This document shows positions 43,673 to 51,957 of a stretch of 64,000 nucleotides of DNA, piece by piece. Position numbers and translations under genes: made by a program. Each line of letters starts with the position of its first letter. Position 1 is the stretch's first letter. The notes below the pieces were generated by a model. That model did not search any database. It was not told the DNA's origin and saw only the letters and a list, made by a program, of their open reading frames with translations. This DNA comes from Microbaculum marinum (lineage in GTDB: Bacteria; Pseudomonadota; Alphaproteobacteria; Rhizobiales; Tepidamorphaceae): the NCBI RefSeq assembly GCF_042646165.1, contig NZ_JBHRTC010000016.1; one strand, 5' to 3'.

Positions 43673-44428
43673 TCACGCCGGCTCCTCCTCGCCGAGATAG
43701 GCTTCGCGCACGGCCGGGTTCTCGCGGATTTCGGCTGGCGTGCCCGTGGCGATGGCGCTGCCGTAGACCAGTACGGTGATCCGGTCGGCGAGCGCGAAGA
43801 CGGCGTCCATGTCGTGCTCGATCAGCAGCATCGTGACCTCGCCGCGCAGCCCTCTCAGCACGTCGACCACGAAGGCGCTCTCGTCGGGCCCCATGCCGGC
43901 CATCGGCTCGTCTAGCAGCAGCAGGCGGGGCTTCAGCACCAGCGCCATGGCAAGTTCGAGCCTGCGCTGCTGGCCGTGCGAGAGCGCGTGGGCCGGCCTG
44001 TCCGCCTCCGCCTTCATGCCGACGGCGGCGAGCGCCTCGCCTGCGATGCGGTTCAGGACCCGATCGCGGCGGACGGGCGCGAAGAAATGGAAGCTGTGGC
44101 CGGTGCGCGACTGGGCCGACAGCGCGACGTTCTCCAGGACGGTGAAGTCCGGGAAGATCGAGGTGATCTGGAACGATCGCACGAGGCCCAGGTGCGGCCG
44201 CTCGTGGACCGGCAGGGTGGTGATGTCGTGCCCGTCGAACAGGACCCGGCCGTGGTCGGGCTTCAGTTCGCCCGAAAGCTGGTTGACCAGCGTCGTCTTG
44301 CCGGCCCCGTTCGGACCTATCAGCGCATGGATCTCGCCGTCGGCGACCTCCAGCGTCAGGTCGTCGGTCGCCTTCAGCGCGCCGAACGACTTGGCGAGCG
44401 CCTCGACTCTGAGCAAGGGGTCAGCCAT
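43673..44428 (-). CDS. livG: Branched-chain amino acid-type ABC transporter ATP-binding protein (LivG)
   Basis: A 251-residue ATPase. Walker A GPNGAGKTT near residue 38, signature LSHGQQRRLELA near residue 150, Walker B LLLLDEPMAGMGPDE near residue 172. The C-terminal NPAVREAYLGEEE is the usual LivG ending. It overlaps livM by 8 bases. With livF, livM, livH and the binding protein it forms a complete importer. Confidence 0.93.
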   Translation of the reverse strand: MADPLLRVEALAKSFGALKATDDLTLEVADGEIHALIGPNGAGKTTLVNQLSGELKPDHGRVLFDGHDITTLPVHERPHLGLVRSFQITSIFPDFTVLENVALSAQSRTGHSFHFFAPVRRDRVLNRIAGEALAAVGMKAEADRPAHALSHGQQRRLELAMALVLKPRLLLLDEPMAGMGPDESAFVVDVLRGLRGEVTMLLIEHDMDAVFALADRITVLVYGSAIATGTPAEIRENPAVREAYLGEEEPA

Positions 44429-45428
44429 CGCCGTTCTCCTTCCGGAACAGGACGCCGTAGAGCCCGCGCCGGGCGAACAGGACGATCAGGATCAGCATCG
44501 GGCCGAAGACGACGCGCCAGTGGTCCTTGAGCAGGTCCATGGACAGGTCGCCGAAGATGACGGGCAGGTATTCCTCCAGCAGCAGGAAGGCCGCGGAGCC
44601 GAGGATCGGGCCGGTCAGGGTGCCGATGCCGCCGAGGATCACCATGATCAGGATGTCGCCCGACTTGGTCCAGTGCAGCATGTCGGGGCTGACGAACTTG
44701 GTGTGGTTCGCCAGCAATACGCCGGCCAGTCCCGCCCCTGCGCCGGCGATGACGAAGGCGGCGAGCTTGTAGCGGTAGACGGGATATCCGAGCGCCGCCA
44801 TCCGGCGCTCGTTCTGGCGGATGCCCTGCAGCACCCGGCCGAAGCGCGATGCGACGATCGCCCGGCACAGCAGGAAGAAGCCGACGAGGAAGGCGAGGCA
44901 CACGTAGTAGAAGACCGTATCGTTCTCGAGGTCGATGAACGGCATCTCGCTGCGGCCGGCGAACATGAACAGGCCGTCGTCGCCGCCGTAGCGCTGCAGC
45001 GAGACGAACAGGAAGAACAGCATCTGGGCGAAGGCCAGCGTGATCATGATGAAGTAGATGCCGCTGGTCCTCAGGCAGAGCGCACCGAGCAGCAGCGCCG
45101 CGACCGCCGAGACGGCGACCCCGAGCGGCCAGACGACCGGCGCGTATTCGGTCCCGGGCAGCCCGAACAGGGCCGAGCCGTCGTAAAGATGGAACGACAG
45201 GATCGCCACCACGTAGGCGCCGACGCCGAGATAGGCGGCGTGCCCGAAGCTCACCATGCCGCCGTAGCCGAGGATCAGGTCGAGGCTGATCGCGGCGATC
45301 GCAAAGATCAGTATGCGGGCGACGGTCGACGTGAAGTAGGCGTTGCCGGCCGCCTCGGCGATATACGGGAAGGCGATCAGCAGGATCAGGCCGGCGATCA
45401 GGAACGGTCTTTCGAAAGAGCGCGGCAT
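44421..45428 (-). CDS. livM: Branched-chain amino acid-type ABC transporter permease (LivM)
   Basis: A 335-residue inner-membrane permease with about nine hydrophobic segments. Family words include LGYGGMVSFGHAAYLGVGAYVVA near residue 50 and the coupling loop GRVLQGIRQNERRMAALGYPVYRYKL near residue 195. It pairs with LivH. Three bases separate it from the livH stop and it overlaps livG. Confidence 0.93.
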   Translation of the reverse strand: MPRSFERPFLIAGLILLIAFPYIAEAAGNAYFTSTVARILIFAIAAISLDLILGYGGMVSFGHAAYLGVGAYVVAILSFHLYDGSALFGLPGTEYAPVVWPLGVAVSAVAALLLGALCLRTSGIYFIMITLAFAQMLFFLFVSLQRYGGDDGLFMFAGRSEMPFIDLENDTVFYYVCLAFLVGFFLLCRAIVASRFGRVLQGIRQNERRMAALGYPVYRYKLAAFVIAGAGAGLAGVLLANHTKFVSPDMLHWTKSGDILIMVILGGIGTLTGPILGSAAFLLLEEYLPVIFGDLSMDLLKDHWRVVFGPMLILIVLFARRGLYGVLFRKENGDG

Positions 45429-45431
45429 CCT

Positions 45432-46355
45432 CTAGCGTGCCCCCGCGGCCGCGGGGAACAGTCCGGTCGGCCGGACGATCAGCACCACCGCCATCAACAG
45501 GTAGACCAGCATCGACGACAGGCCGCCGCCGATCCCGTCGGCGTCGGCGGGCGCCATGAACAGCTTCAGGATGTCGGGAAGGAAGGCGCGGCCGAGCGTG
45601 TCGACGACGCCGACCAGGATCGAACCGACCAGCGCACCGCGGATCGAGCCGATGCCGCCGATGACGATGACGACGAAGGTCAGGATCAGGATCTGCTCGC
45701 CCATGCCGACCTGGACGGAGACGAGCGGCCCGGCCATCGCACCGGCAAAGCCGGCAAAGACGGCGCCGGCGGCAAACAGCAGCGTGTAGAGCAGCGAGAT
45801 GTCGACGCCGAGGGCCGCGACCATCTCGCGGTTCGTGGAGCCGGCGCGGATCAGCATGCCGATGCGGGTGCGGGTGATGACGAGCCACATCAGCACCGCC
45901 ACGAGGATGCCGGCCGCGATGATGGCGATGCGGTAGATCGGGTAGGGGATGCCGGGGATGATCTCGATCGTGCCCTTCAGCGCGTCGGGCACGTCCAGGA
46001 ACAGCGGCGTGCGGCCCCAGACCATGGTCACGGCCTCGTTGATGAACAGGATCAGGCCGAAGGTCGCCAGCACCTGGTCGAGGTGGTCGCGGTCGTAGAG
46101 CCGCCGGATGACGACGAACTCGATGATCACGCCGGCGAGCGCGGCTGCGGGCAGGGCGGCGAGGAGGCCGACCAGGAAGGAGCCGGTCAGGTTGGTGACG
46201 GTCGCCGCGACGTAGGCGCCGATCATGAACAGCGACCCGTGGGCGAGGTTGATGACGCCCATGATGCCGAAGATCAGCGTCAGGCCGGCTGCGACCAGGA
46301 ACAGGAAGATGCCGAGCTGCAGCCCGTTCAGGCACTGTTCGACGAAGAGCAGCAT
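45432..46355 (-). CDS. livH: Branched-chain amino acid-type ABC transporter permease (LivH)
   Basis: A 307-residue permease with about eight hydrophobic segments. GLTLIFGIMGVINLAHGSLFMIGAY near residue 25 and GMLIRAGSTNREMVAALGVD near residue 170 are the typical segments. Starts MLLFVEQCLNGLQLG. It is separated from the binding-protein gene by 319 bases that include palindromic repeats and an assembly gap. Confidence 0.93.
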   Translation of the reverse strand: MLLFVEQCLNGLQLGIFLFLVAAGLTLIFGIMGVINLAHGSLFMIGAYVAATVTNLTGSFLVGLLAALPAAALAGVIIEFVVIRRLYDRDHLDQVLATFGLILFINEAVTMVWGRTPLFLDVPDALKGTIEIIPGIPYPIYRIAIIAAGILVAVLMWLVITRTRIGMLIRAGSTNREMVAALGVDISLLYTLLFAAGAVFAGFAGAMAGPLVSVQVGMGEQILILTFVVIVIGGIGSIRGALVGSILVGVVDTLGRAFLPDILKLFMAPADADGIGGGLSSMLVYLLMAVVLIVRPTGLFPAAAGAR

Positions 46356-46674
46356 CTAGATGCGATTTCCCCCGGCCAAAGGTGGCGGTTCATTGCTGGA
46401 AAGGAACGCTCGCCTTCGGCTCGCGCCCCCACCCCGACCCTCCCCCACGAGGGGGGAGGGAGCGCTACGGCTATGCGTTCCTGACCACTATGCACCGCCG
46501 GGTTGCGGAGCCCCTGTTGGCAATTTTGGCTCCGGCCATTCCGGCATACCCTTCCCTCCCCCCTTGTGGGGGAGGGTCGGGGAGGGGGGCNNNNNNNNNN
46601 NNNNNNNNNNNNNNNNNNNNNNNNNNNNNNNNNNNNNNNNNNNNNNNNNNNNAGCCGCGTCAGGGCCCCGGTCC
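46356..46674. repeat. Repeat-filled gap between livH and the binding-protein gene, with N run
   Basis: No gene is supported. 46425-46464 and 46551-46590 are inverted copies of the GC-rich palindrome also found at 43445-43608. 46591-46652 is a run of 62 N, a scaffold gap that begins exactly where the second palindrome ends. The true length of this region is unknown. Confidence 0.85.
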
Positions 46675-47853
46675 TCACTGCATCGGGCACTGGTCGTGGT
46701 AGGCGTCGACGTGATCCTCGGCGATCACGCCGGTGGTGACGAGCTGCAGCTTGCCGTCGTCGCCCTTCTCGGCCTTGATCGCGTACCAGTCATGGATCGG
46801 GTGGTTGTTGTTGGCGAACCTGAAGTCGCCGCGGACCGATGCGAAGTCGGCCTTCTTGAGGGCCGCCCGGAAGGCGTCCTTGTCGTCGAGCACGTTGCCG
46901 CCGGTCGCCTGCAGGGCGCTGGCGATCAGCTTGGCGGTGTCGTAGCCCTGGCTGGCATAGACGGTCGGCTCGCGGTTGTATTTCTCGCGGAACTCCGCAA
47001 CGAAGGTCTTGTTGGCCTCGTTGTCGAGGTCGATGTTCCAGTGGCTCGAGGTCGAGACGCCGAGCGAAGCCTCGCCGACGGCCTCCATGACGCGCTGCTC
47101 GAGGCTCGGCGCGGAGACGATCAGCGGGATTTCCGACTTCATGCCGGACTGGTCGTACTGCTTCATGAAGTTGATGCCCATGCCGCCCGGCAGGAAGTAG
47201 AACACCATTTCCGGATCGGCCGCGCGGATCTTGGCGATCTCGGCGGCATAGTCGGTCTGGCCGAGCTGGGTGTAGATCTCGTCGACGATCTCGCCGGTGT
47301 AGTGCCGCTTGAAGCCGGCGATCGCGTCCTTGCCGGCCTGGTAGTTCGGCGCCAGCACGACGGTCGACCGGTAGCCCGACTTCTCGGCGGCGATGCCGGC
47401 CGCCTCGTGCAGCGAGTCGTTCTGCCAGGAGACGACGAAATAGTCCTCGTTGCACTTCTCGCCGGCGAAGTTCGACGGCGCGGAGTTCGGCGAGATGTAG
47501 AACTTGCCGGCCCCCAGCGACATCGGGATGACGATCGGCGAGATGTTGGAGAAGATGATGCCGGTCATGATGTCGACGTCGTCGCGCTTCAGCATGCGGT
47601 CGGCGATCTGCTGGCCATTCTCCGGCTTCAGGCCGTCGTCCTCCACCAGCAACTCGACGTCGGCGCCGCCGAGCTTGTCGCCGCCTTCCTCGTCCATCGC
47701 CAGCATGAAGCCGTCGCGCACGTCCTCGCCGAGATAGCCGGCGGGACCCGACAGGGTGGTGATCATGCCGATCTTCACGGGATCGGCGAGGGCCGAGGTG
47801 GCGGCGAGCGCCGCGCTGAGGCCGATCGCGGCAGTGGTCAGTCTGGATGCCAT
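46675..47853 (-). CDS. ABC transporter substrate-binding protein (Leu/Ile/Val-type, periplasmic)
   Basis: A 392-residue periplasmic binding protein of the type I fold. Signal peptide residues 1-23 (cleavage after ALA), then DPVKIGMITTLSGPAGYLGEDVRDGF, where branched-chain-type proteins contact ligand. It supplies the Liv permease encoded downstream. Location 55 bases after the ACMSD gene suggests it captures a kynurenine-pathway or related aromatic compound and not leucine; this is inference. Ligand is not readable from the sequence. Confidence 0.9.
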   Translation of the reverse strand: MASRLTTAAIGLSAALAATSALADPVKIGMITTLSGPAGYLGEDVRDGFMLAMDEEGGDKLGGADVELLVEDDGLKPENGQQIADRMLKRDDVDIMTGIIFSNISPIVIPMSLGAGKFYISPNSAPSNFAGEKCNEDYFVVSWQNDSLHEAAGIAAEKSGYRSTVVLAPNYQAGKDAIAGFKRHYTGEIVDEIYTQLGQTDYAAEIAKIRAADPEMVFYFLPGGMGINFMKQYDQSGMKSEIPLIVSAPSLEQRVMEAVGEASLGVSTSSHWNIDLDNEANKTFVAEFREKYNREPTVYASQGYDTAKLIASALQATGGNVLDDKDAFRAALKKADFASVRGDFRFANNNHPIHDWYAIKAEKGDDGKLQLVTTGVIAEDHVDAYHDQCPMQ

Positions 47854-47908
47854 TTGCTGATGCTCCCCTTCGTTGGTTCTATTGCTTGCGTTTCCCGAAT
47901 GCCGGCCG

Positions 47909-48904
47909 TTACGGCCAGCCGAAGAACTCCATTGCGTTGGCGCCGAGGATCCTGCGTTTCTCCTCGTCCGACAACCTTCCCGTTCCCCTGACCAGCGACC
48001 CCATCTGCTGCTCGCCCAAGGGAAACGGATAGTCCGTGCCGAACATTACCCGCTCTTCGCCCATCACGTCGACCAGCAGACGCAGCGCTCCCTCGTCGAA
48101 GACGGCCGAATCGACGCTGAACCGGTCTACATAGCTCGACGGCGGGTTGGGACAGTCCTTGCGGACGATGTCGCGCTCGCGCCAGGCGTTGTCGGCGCGG
48201 CCGAGCAGGTAGGCGAAGCTGCCGCCGCCATGGGCGAAGCAGAGCTTCAGCGACCGCGGCAACCGCTCGAAGGCGCCAGACAGGATCAGCCGCAGGATCG
48301 AGAGCTGGGTCTCGGCGGGCATCGCCACCAGCCATTGCAGCATCCATTGCGACATGCGCTCGCGGCCGAGCATGTCCCAGGGATGGACCAGCACCGGGGC
48401 GCCGATGTCGCCGCAGTGCTGCAGGAAGGCGATCAGGCCTTCGTCGTCGAGGTCGCGGTCGCCGACATGGTTGCCGATCTGGATGCCGAGATGGCCGTCT
48501 CCCATGGCCCGCTCGGCCTCGCGGCAGGCGAGATCGGTGTCCTGCAGCGGCACCTGGGCGAGCGTTGCGAGACGGTCCGGCGCCTGGGCGGCAAGGTCGC
48601 GGGCCGCCTCGTTGAAGATACGCGCGCAATCGGCGGCTTCCTTGGGCTTGCGCATGTAGGCGAACAGCACCGGGGTGGCGCAGAGGATCTGGTGGTCGAT
48701 CCCGTCGCGGTCCATCTCCTCGAGGCGGCAGGCGACGTCCCAGCAGGCCGAATAGACCGGGCGGAACTCGGCGTCGCCGATCATCACCACCGCCTTGCCG
48801 TCGCCAAGGTGCTTCATCCACGGCCAGTCCGGCGTCCCGAACCGCTCCGCCAGGTCCGGCCAGGATTCGGGGAAGAAATGGGTGTGCATGTCGACGACGG
48901 TCAT
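47909..48904 (-). CDS. 2-amino-3-carboxymuconate-6-semialdehyde decarboxylase (ACMSD, amidohydrolase family)
   Basis: A 331-residue zinc-dependent decarboxylase. Metal ligands fit ACMSD: His7 and His9 (VDMHTHFFP), a His in VLVHPWDMLG near residue 173, a His in CFAHGGGSFAYLLGR near residue 223, and Asp in FGTDYPFPLGE near residue 289. It decarboxylates the product of 3-hydroxyanthranilate dioxygenase, which is encoded directly upstream, steering carbon away from quinolinate and NAD. Both match so closely that the assignment is firm. 177 bases with a structured repeat separate the two genes. Confidence 0.92.
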   Translation of the reverse strand: MTVVDMHTHFFPESWPDLAERFGTPDWPWMKHLGDGKAVVMIGDAEFRPVYSACWDVACRLEEMDRDGIDHQILCATPVLFAYMRKPKEAADCARIFNEAARDLAAQAPDRLATLAQVPLQDTDLACREAERAMGDGHLGIQIGNHVGDRDLDDEGLIAFLQHCGDIGAPVLVHPWDMLGRERMSQWMLQWLVAMPAETQLSILRLILSGAFERLPRSLKLCFAHGGGSFAYLLGRADNAWRERDIVRKDCPNPPSSYVDRFSVDSAVFDEGALRLLVDVMGEERVMFGTDYPFPLGEQQMGSLVRGTGRLSDEEKRRILGANAMEFFGWP

Positions 48905-48933
48905 GGGACGAGCCGCGCGACAGTCGGATTTTT

Positions 48934-49038
48934 CGTCATCCCGGAAGCGGCGAAGCCGCTATCCGGGATCGGAGAGCCCGGACGGGGGGCGGTGGCTCTC
49001 CGATCCCGGCTCTCCACTCCGTTGCGGCCGGGATGACG
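48934..49038. repeat. Nested inverted repeat in the dioxygenase-decarboxylase spacer
   Basis: The outer arms CGTCATCCCGG (48934-48944) and its complement (49028-49038) enclose a second perfect pair of 14 bases (48965-48978 with 48994-49007) and a small hairpin at 48946-48960. Similar CCGGGATGACG-ended palindromes are dispersed in many alphaproteobacterial genomes. It would form a branched structure in the operon transcript and might separate the two genes' mRNA stability. Confidence 0.75.
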
Positions 49039-49081
49039 GTCGAGAGGTGTTGCCACCCGCACTGTGGAAATACCCACCCCT

Positions 49082-49636
49082 CTATATCTCCGCCCAGCCG
49101 GGGGGAGGCGTCTTGCCGGGATGCACGGCGCCGCAGTTGGGGCAGGTGCGCGCCGCCTCGTCAGAATAGAACGCCTCGAACAGCGGCGGCAGGTCCTTGA
49201 CGATGTCCTTGACCTCGACCTCGACGCGTTGGACCAGGCCGCCGCACTCGAAGCAGAACCACTCGAAGCCGTCGACCATGCCGGGCTGACGGGGGCTCTC
49301 GACGACCAGGCCGATCGAGCCCTCCTGCGGGCGCTGCGGGCCGTGGCGCACGTGCGCCGGCAGCATGAACACCTCGCCCTCGCGGATCGGCACGTCGTAG
49401 ATCCTGCCGTCCTCGGCGATCTTCAGGATCATGTCGCCCTTGAGCTGGTAGAAGAACTCCTCCACCGGATCGTCGTGGAAGTCGACGCGGCGGTTGGGGC
49501 CGCCGACGATCATGACGACCATGTTGGACTTGTTGTCGAACAGGTGCCGGTTGCCTACCGGCGGCTTCAGGAAGTGCTCGTTCTCCCTGATCCAGCCCTT
49601 GAAATCGAAGGGCTTCAGGTTCGGATGGACGTTCAT
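49082..49636 (-). CDS. nbaC: 3-hydroxyanthranilate 3,4-dioxygenase
   Basis: Opens the ring of 3-hydroxyanthranilate. The 184-residue cupin has iron ligands His54, Glu60 and His98 and the bacterial rubredoxin-like site Cys128, Cys131, Cys165, Cys168 near the C-terminus, spaced as in the well-studied Cupriavidus enzyme. It is the first catabolic gene after the LysR regulator, 138 bases downstream. Its product is the substrate of the ACMSD encoded next. Confidence 0.95.
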   Translation of the reverse strand: MNVHPNLKPFDFKGWIRENEHFLKPPVGNRHLFDNKSNMVVMIVGGPNRRVDFHDDPVEEFFYQLKGDMILKIAEDGRIYDVPIREGEVFMLPAHVRHGPQRPQEGSIGLVVESPRQPGMVDGFEWFCFECGGLVQRVEVEVKDIVKDLPPLFEAFYSDEAARTCPNCGAVHPGKTPPPGWAEI

Positions 49637-49753
49637 GACGCTCTCCCTCGTCGCAACGGAAGTCCGGCGGCAACCGGGCGCAGCCGGCCGGACGGCCCGT
49701 GCCGGCGACACTGGCACGCGTCGATATGCATTGGTAATGAAATTATTCGATCC

Positions 49754-49776
49754 AGATATTCCAATTGAGAATATCT
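49754..49776. promoter_or_regulatory. Inverted repeat, candidate LysR-type operator before the dioxygenase gene
   Basis: Perfect eight-base arms (AGATATTC and GAATATCT) flank CAATTGA, in an AT-rich patch that stands out from the GC-rich surroundings. It contains T-N11-A spacing typical of LysR-family sites and lies 118 bases upstream of the dioxygenase ATG, overlapping the regulator's stop codon. There is no T run, so a terminator is less likely. Confidence 0.6.
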
Positions 49777-50728
49777 AGTTAGCCAACGATTCCTCGCGGA
49801 TTTCGGCCCCGACCGCGCGCAGGGCATCGATCAGGGCGGCGGCGGCGGGGGAGGGGGTGTGGCGGGCGCGCATGGTCAGGCCGACCGGCCGGGCCGCCTG
49901 CGGCAGGTTGACGGGAAGCCGTGCGAGCTTGCCATCGAGGATGTCCTGGCGGACCACCTGGTAGGGCCACACCGAGATCGCGTCGGTCAGGAGGGTCAGC
50001 TGCCGGTTGGTCTGGACCGAGATCGACTCGGTCGCGTTGACGGCGAGCTCGATGCCGGAATCGCGCAGCGTCTTCTCCAGCTGGCGGCGCAGCGTCGTCT
50101 CCTGGGGCGGCAGGATCAGGCCCCAGGGAATGGTGTCGGCGAGGTCCAGGGCCTCCGCCGCCAGCAGCGGATGGCCGGGCCTGACCGCCATGCAGGTCTC
50201 CTCGTCGTAGAGCACCTCCTGGACGGTCTCCTCGCGGCCGCGGTACTCGGGCAGCCGGCCGACGACCAGATCGAGGTCGCCCAGGCGCAGGGACGGCATC
50301 AGGATGTCGTTGGTGCCCTCGACGACGGAGATCGAGACCTTCGGCCGCTCCTTGCGGACGCGGGCGATGGCGAGCGGCAGCAGCCGGGCCGAGGCGGCGA
50401 GCAGGGTGCCGACCACGACCCGTCCGCCGAGGCCTTCCTGGAGGTCGCGGATGTCCTCCCCGGCGTGGCGCAGCTCGGCGAGGATGAGCTTGGCGCGGCG
50501 GCACAGCGCCGTGCCGTAGGCCGTCGGCAGGACACCGCGGTTGGTGCGGATGAACAGTTCGACGCCGAGGGTCTTCTCGGCTTCCTTGAGCGACTTGGTC
50601 GCCGTCGGCTGGGTGATGTTCAGCGTCTCGGCGGCGACCCGGATCGAACCGTGCGCCTCGATCGCCACGACCGTGCGCAACTGCCTGATGGACAGGCGTT
50701 CGGAGACTTCCGCAATTCCATCCTTCAT
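49775..50728 (-). CDS. LysR family transcriptional regulator
   Basis: A 317-residue LysR-type regulator. The winged helix-turn-helix lies at residues 12-75 (LRTVVAIEAHGSIRVAAETLNITQPTATKSLKEAE) and the ligand-binding domain follows. It resembles the GbpR/aromatic-responsive subgroup. It is transcribed in the same direction as the hydroxyanthranilate and Liv genes, just upstream of them, so it is the likely controller of that block; the inverted repeat at 49754 is its candidate site. The inducer is unknown. Confidence 0.88.
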   Translation of the reverse strand: MKDGIAEVSERLSIRQLRTVVAIEAHGSIRVAAETLNITQPTATKSLKEAEKTLGVELFIRTNRGVLPTAYGTALCRRAKLILAELRHAGEDIRDLQEGLGGRVVVGTLLAASARLLPLAIARVRKERPKVSISVVEGTNDILMPSLRLGDLDLVVGRLPEYRGREETVQEVLYDEETCMAVRPGHPLLAAEALDLADTIPWGLILPPQETTLRRQLEKTLRDSGIELAVNATESISVQTNRQLTLLTDAISVWPYQVVRQDILDGKLARLPVNLPQAARPVGLTMRARHTPSPAAAALIDALRAVGAEIREESLAN

Positions 50729-50807
50729 CGGCCGCGCCCGTTGATCGCGGACCGATTGGATCGCAGATCGCGGGTCCTGAAAAGGGACGAGACAGGAACC
50801 CGGTCGC

Positions 50808-51824
50808 CTAGTTCGCCTTTCGGAAACACCCGACGAAAGCGTCGGCATTGTCGGCGATCAATCTGAAGTACAGGTCCGCTCCGGGTTCCAGGGCGGCACC
50901 GAGCGGGTCGATCGTGCCGGTATGGGCAGAGGTCCCCTCCACGATCACGTCGATCAGCTTCGGCGGGAACTGGGGCTCTGCGAAAAGGCATACGTGCTCG
51001 TCCTGCGCAATCTCGGACCGGATGTCCTTCAAACGCTGGACCCCCGGCTGCCGTTCCGGACTGATCGAGATTGCGCCGCGTCCGTCGAGGCGAAACCGGT
51101 TGTCGAAATAGCCGAAGGATTCGTGGAACGTGTAGTAGGGCGAGTCGTGATAGGGCGCGAGCCGCTCGGCCGTTTCGGCCTGCAGTGCCGCCAGCCGCTC
51201 GTCGAGCGCCGCGGCGTTCGCCTGGTAGGTCGCAGCATTCCCGGGATCGGCCTTGGCCAGCGTCGCGGCTATCGCGCCGACCATGACGCGGGCGTTCTCC
51301 GGGTCCAGCCAGACGTGCGGGTCGAGGCCGGCGTGATGATGGCCGTGCCCGTCCTCGTCCTCGTCGTGATCGTGGTGCCCCTCGTCTGCGTGGTGTTCGC
51401 CGTCGTGATCGTGGTCGTCATGCTCGTCCTGTCCCGCGCCGAACTGAAGGAGCGTCAGGCCGGGCGTCTCGATCAGCGCGACGGCGGCGGCATCGTCGGA
51501 GAGGTTGCCGATGGGGCGCTCCAGGAAGGCTTCGAGTTCGTCGCCGATCCAGAAGATCACGTCCGCCTTCGACAGCGCGTCGGCATCGGAGGGCTTGAAG
51601 GCGTAGGTGTGGGGCGAATCGGCGCCGGCCACCAGCAGGTGAGGCGTTCCGAGGTCGCCCATGACGCCGGCGACGAGCGAATGGACAGGCTTGATCGACG
51701 CCACTACGTTCGGCGCGTCCGCGCTGGCCGTGGCCGCGCCGGCCAGCGCCAGAAGCGGGAGAACCGCCAGCCGCCACGCCGCACGGGGCCGCCTTCGCAC
51801 CGGGGGAATCAGACCGTCTGACAT
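50808..51824 (-). CDS. znuA: Zinc ABC transporter substrate-binding protein ZnuA
   Basis: A 338-residue periplasmic zinc-binding protein. Signal peptide to about residue 36, then VVASIKPVHSLVAGVMGDLG with a zinc His. A His/Asp/Glu-rich charged loop lies at residues 131-165, the marker for zinc and not manganese clients. GLDPHVWLDPENARVM near residue 166 and YYTFHESFGYFDNRF near residue 225 give the other zinc His. It is divergent from znuC, sharing a 133-base control region. Confidence 0.94.
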   Translation of the reverse strand: MSDGLIPPVRRRPRAAWRLAVLPLLALAGAATASADAPNVVASIKPVHSLVAGVMGDLGTPHLLVAGADSPHTYAFKPSDADALSKADVIFWIGDELEAFLERPIGNLSDDAAAVALIETPGLTLLQFGAGQDEHDDHDHDGEHHADEGHHDHDEDEDGHGHHHAGLDPHVWLDPENARVMVGAIAATLAKADPGNAATYQANAAALDERLAALQAETAERLAPYHDSPYYTFHESFGYFDNRFRLDGRGAISISPERQPGVQRLKDIRSEIAQDEHVCLFAEPQFPPKLIDVIVEGTSAHTGTIDPLGAALEPGADLYFRLIADNADAFVGCFRKAN

Positions 51825-51855
51825 GAATTGCTCCTTATCGGCATCAGCAGGGATA

Positions 51856-51886
51856 TGTTACACTGTTACAATTGTTACATTATAAC
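51856..51886. promoter_or_regulatory. Candidate zinc-regulator (Zur) site between znuA and znuC
   Basis: Three copies of TGTTACA (51856, 51864 and 51873) are followed by TATAAC, giving a GTTA-N5-TAAC dyad at 51874-51886. Alphaproteobacterial Zur boxes are AT-rich dyads of GTTA/TAAC type in just this position. The dyad is imperfect beyond its four-base arms, so the call is tentative. No zur gene is in the window. Confidence 0.5.
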
Positions 51887-51957
51887 GTTGCTGTCAATTC
51901 GGATTCCGGGCGCCATGCTGCGAGCCGGGCGCCCCAACGTTTCGGGAGATCTGGGAC

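Noticed and set aside
43776..46484. 902-codon open frame on the plus strand opposite the Liv genes
   Set aside because: It lies fully antisense to four well-supported transporter genes and its translation is low-complexity (D, E, R, Q runs). High GC content creates such frames.
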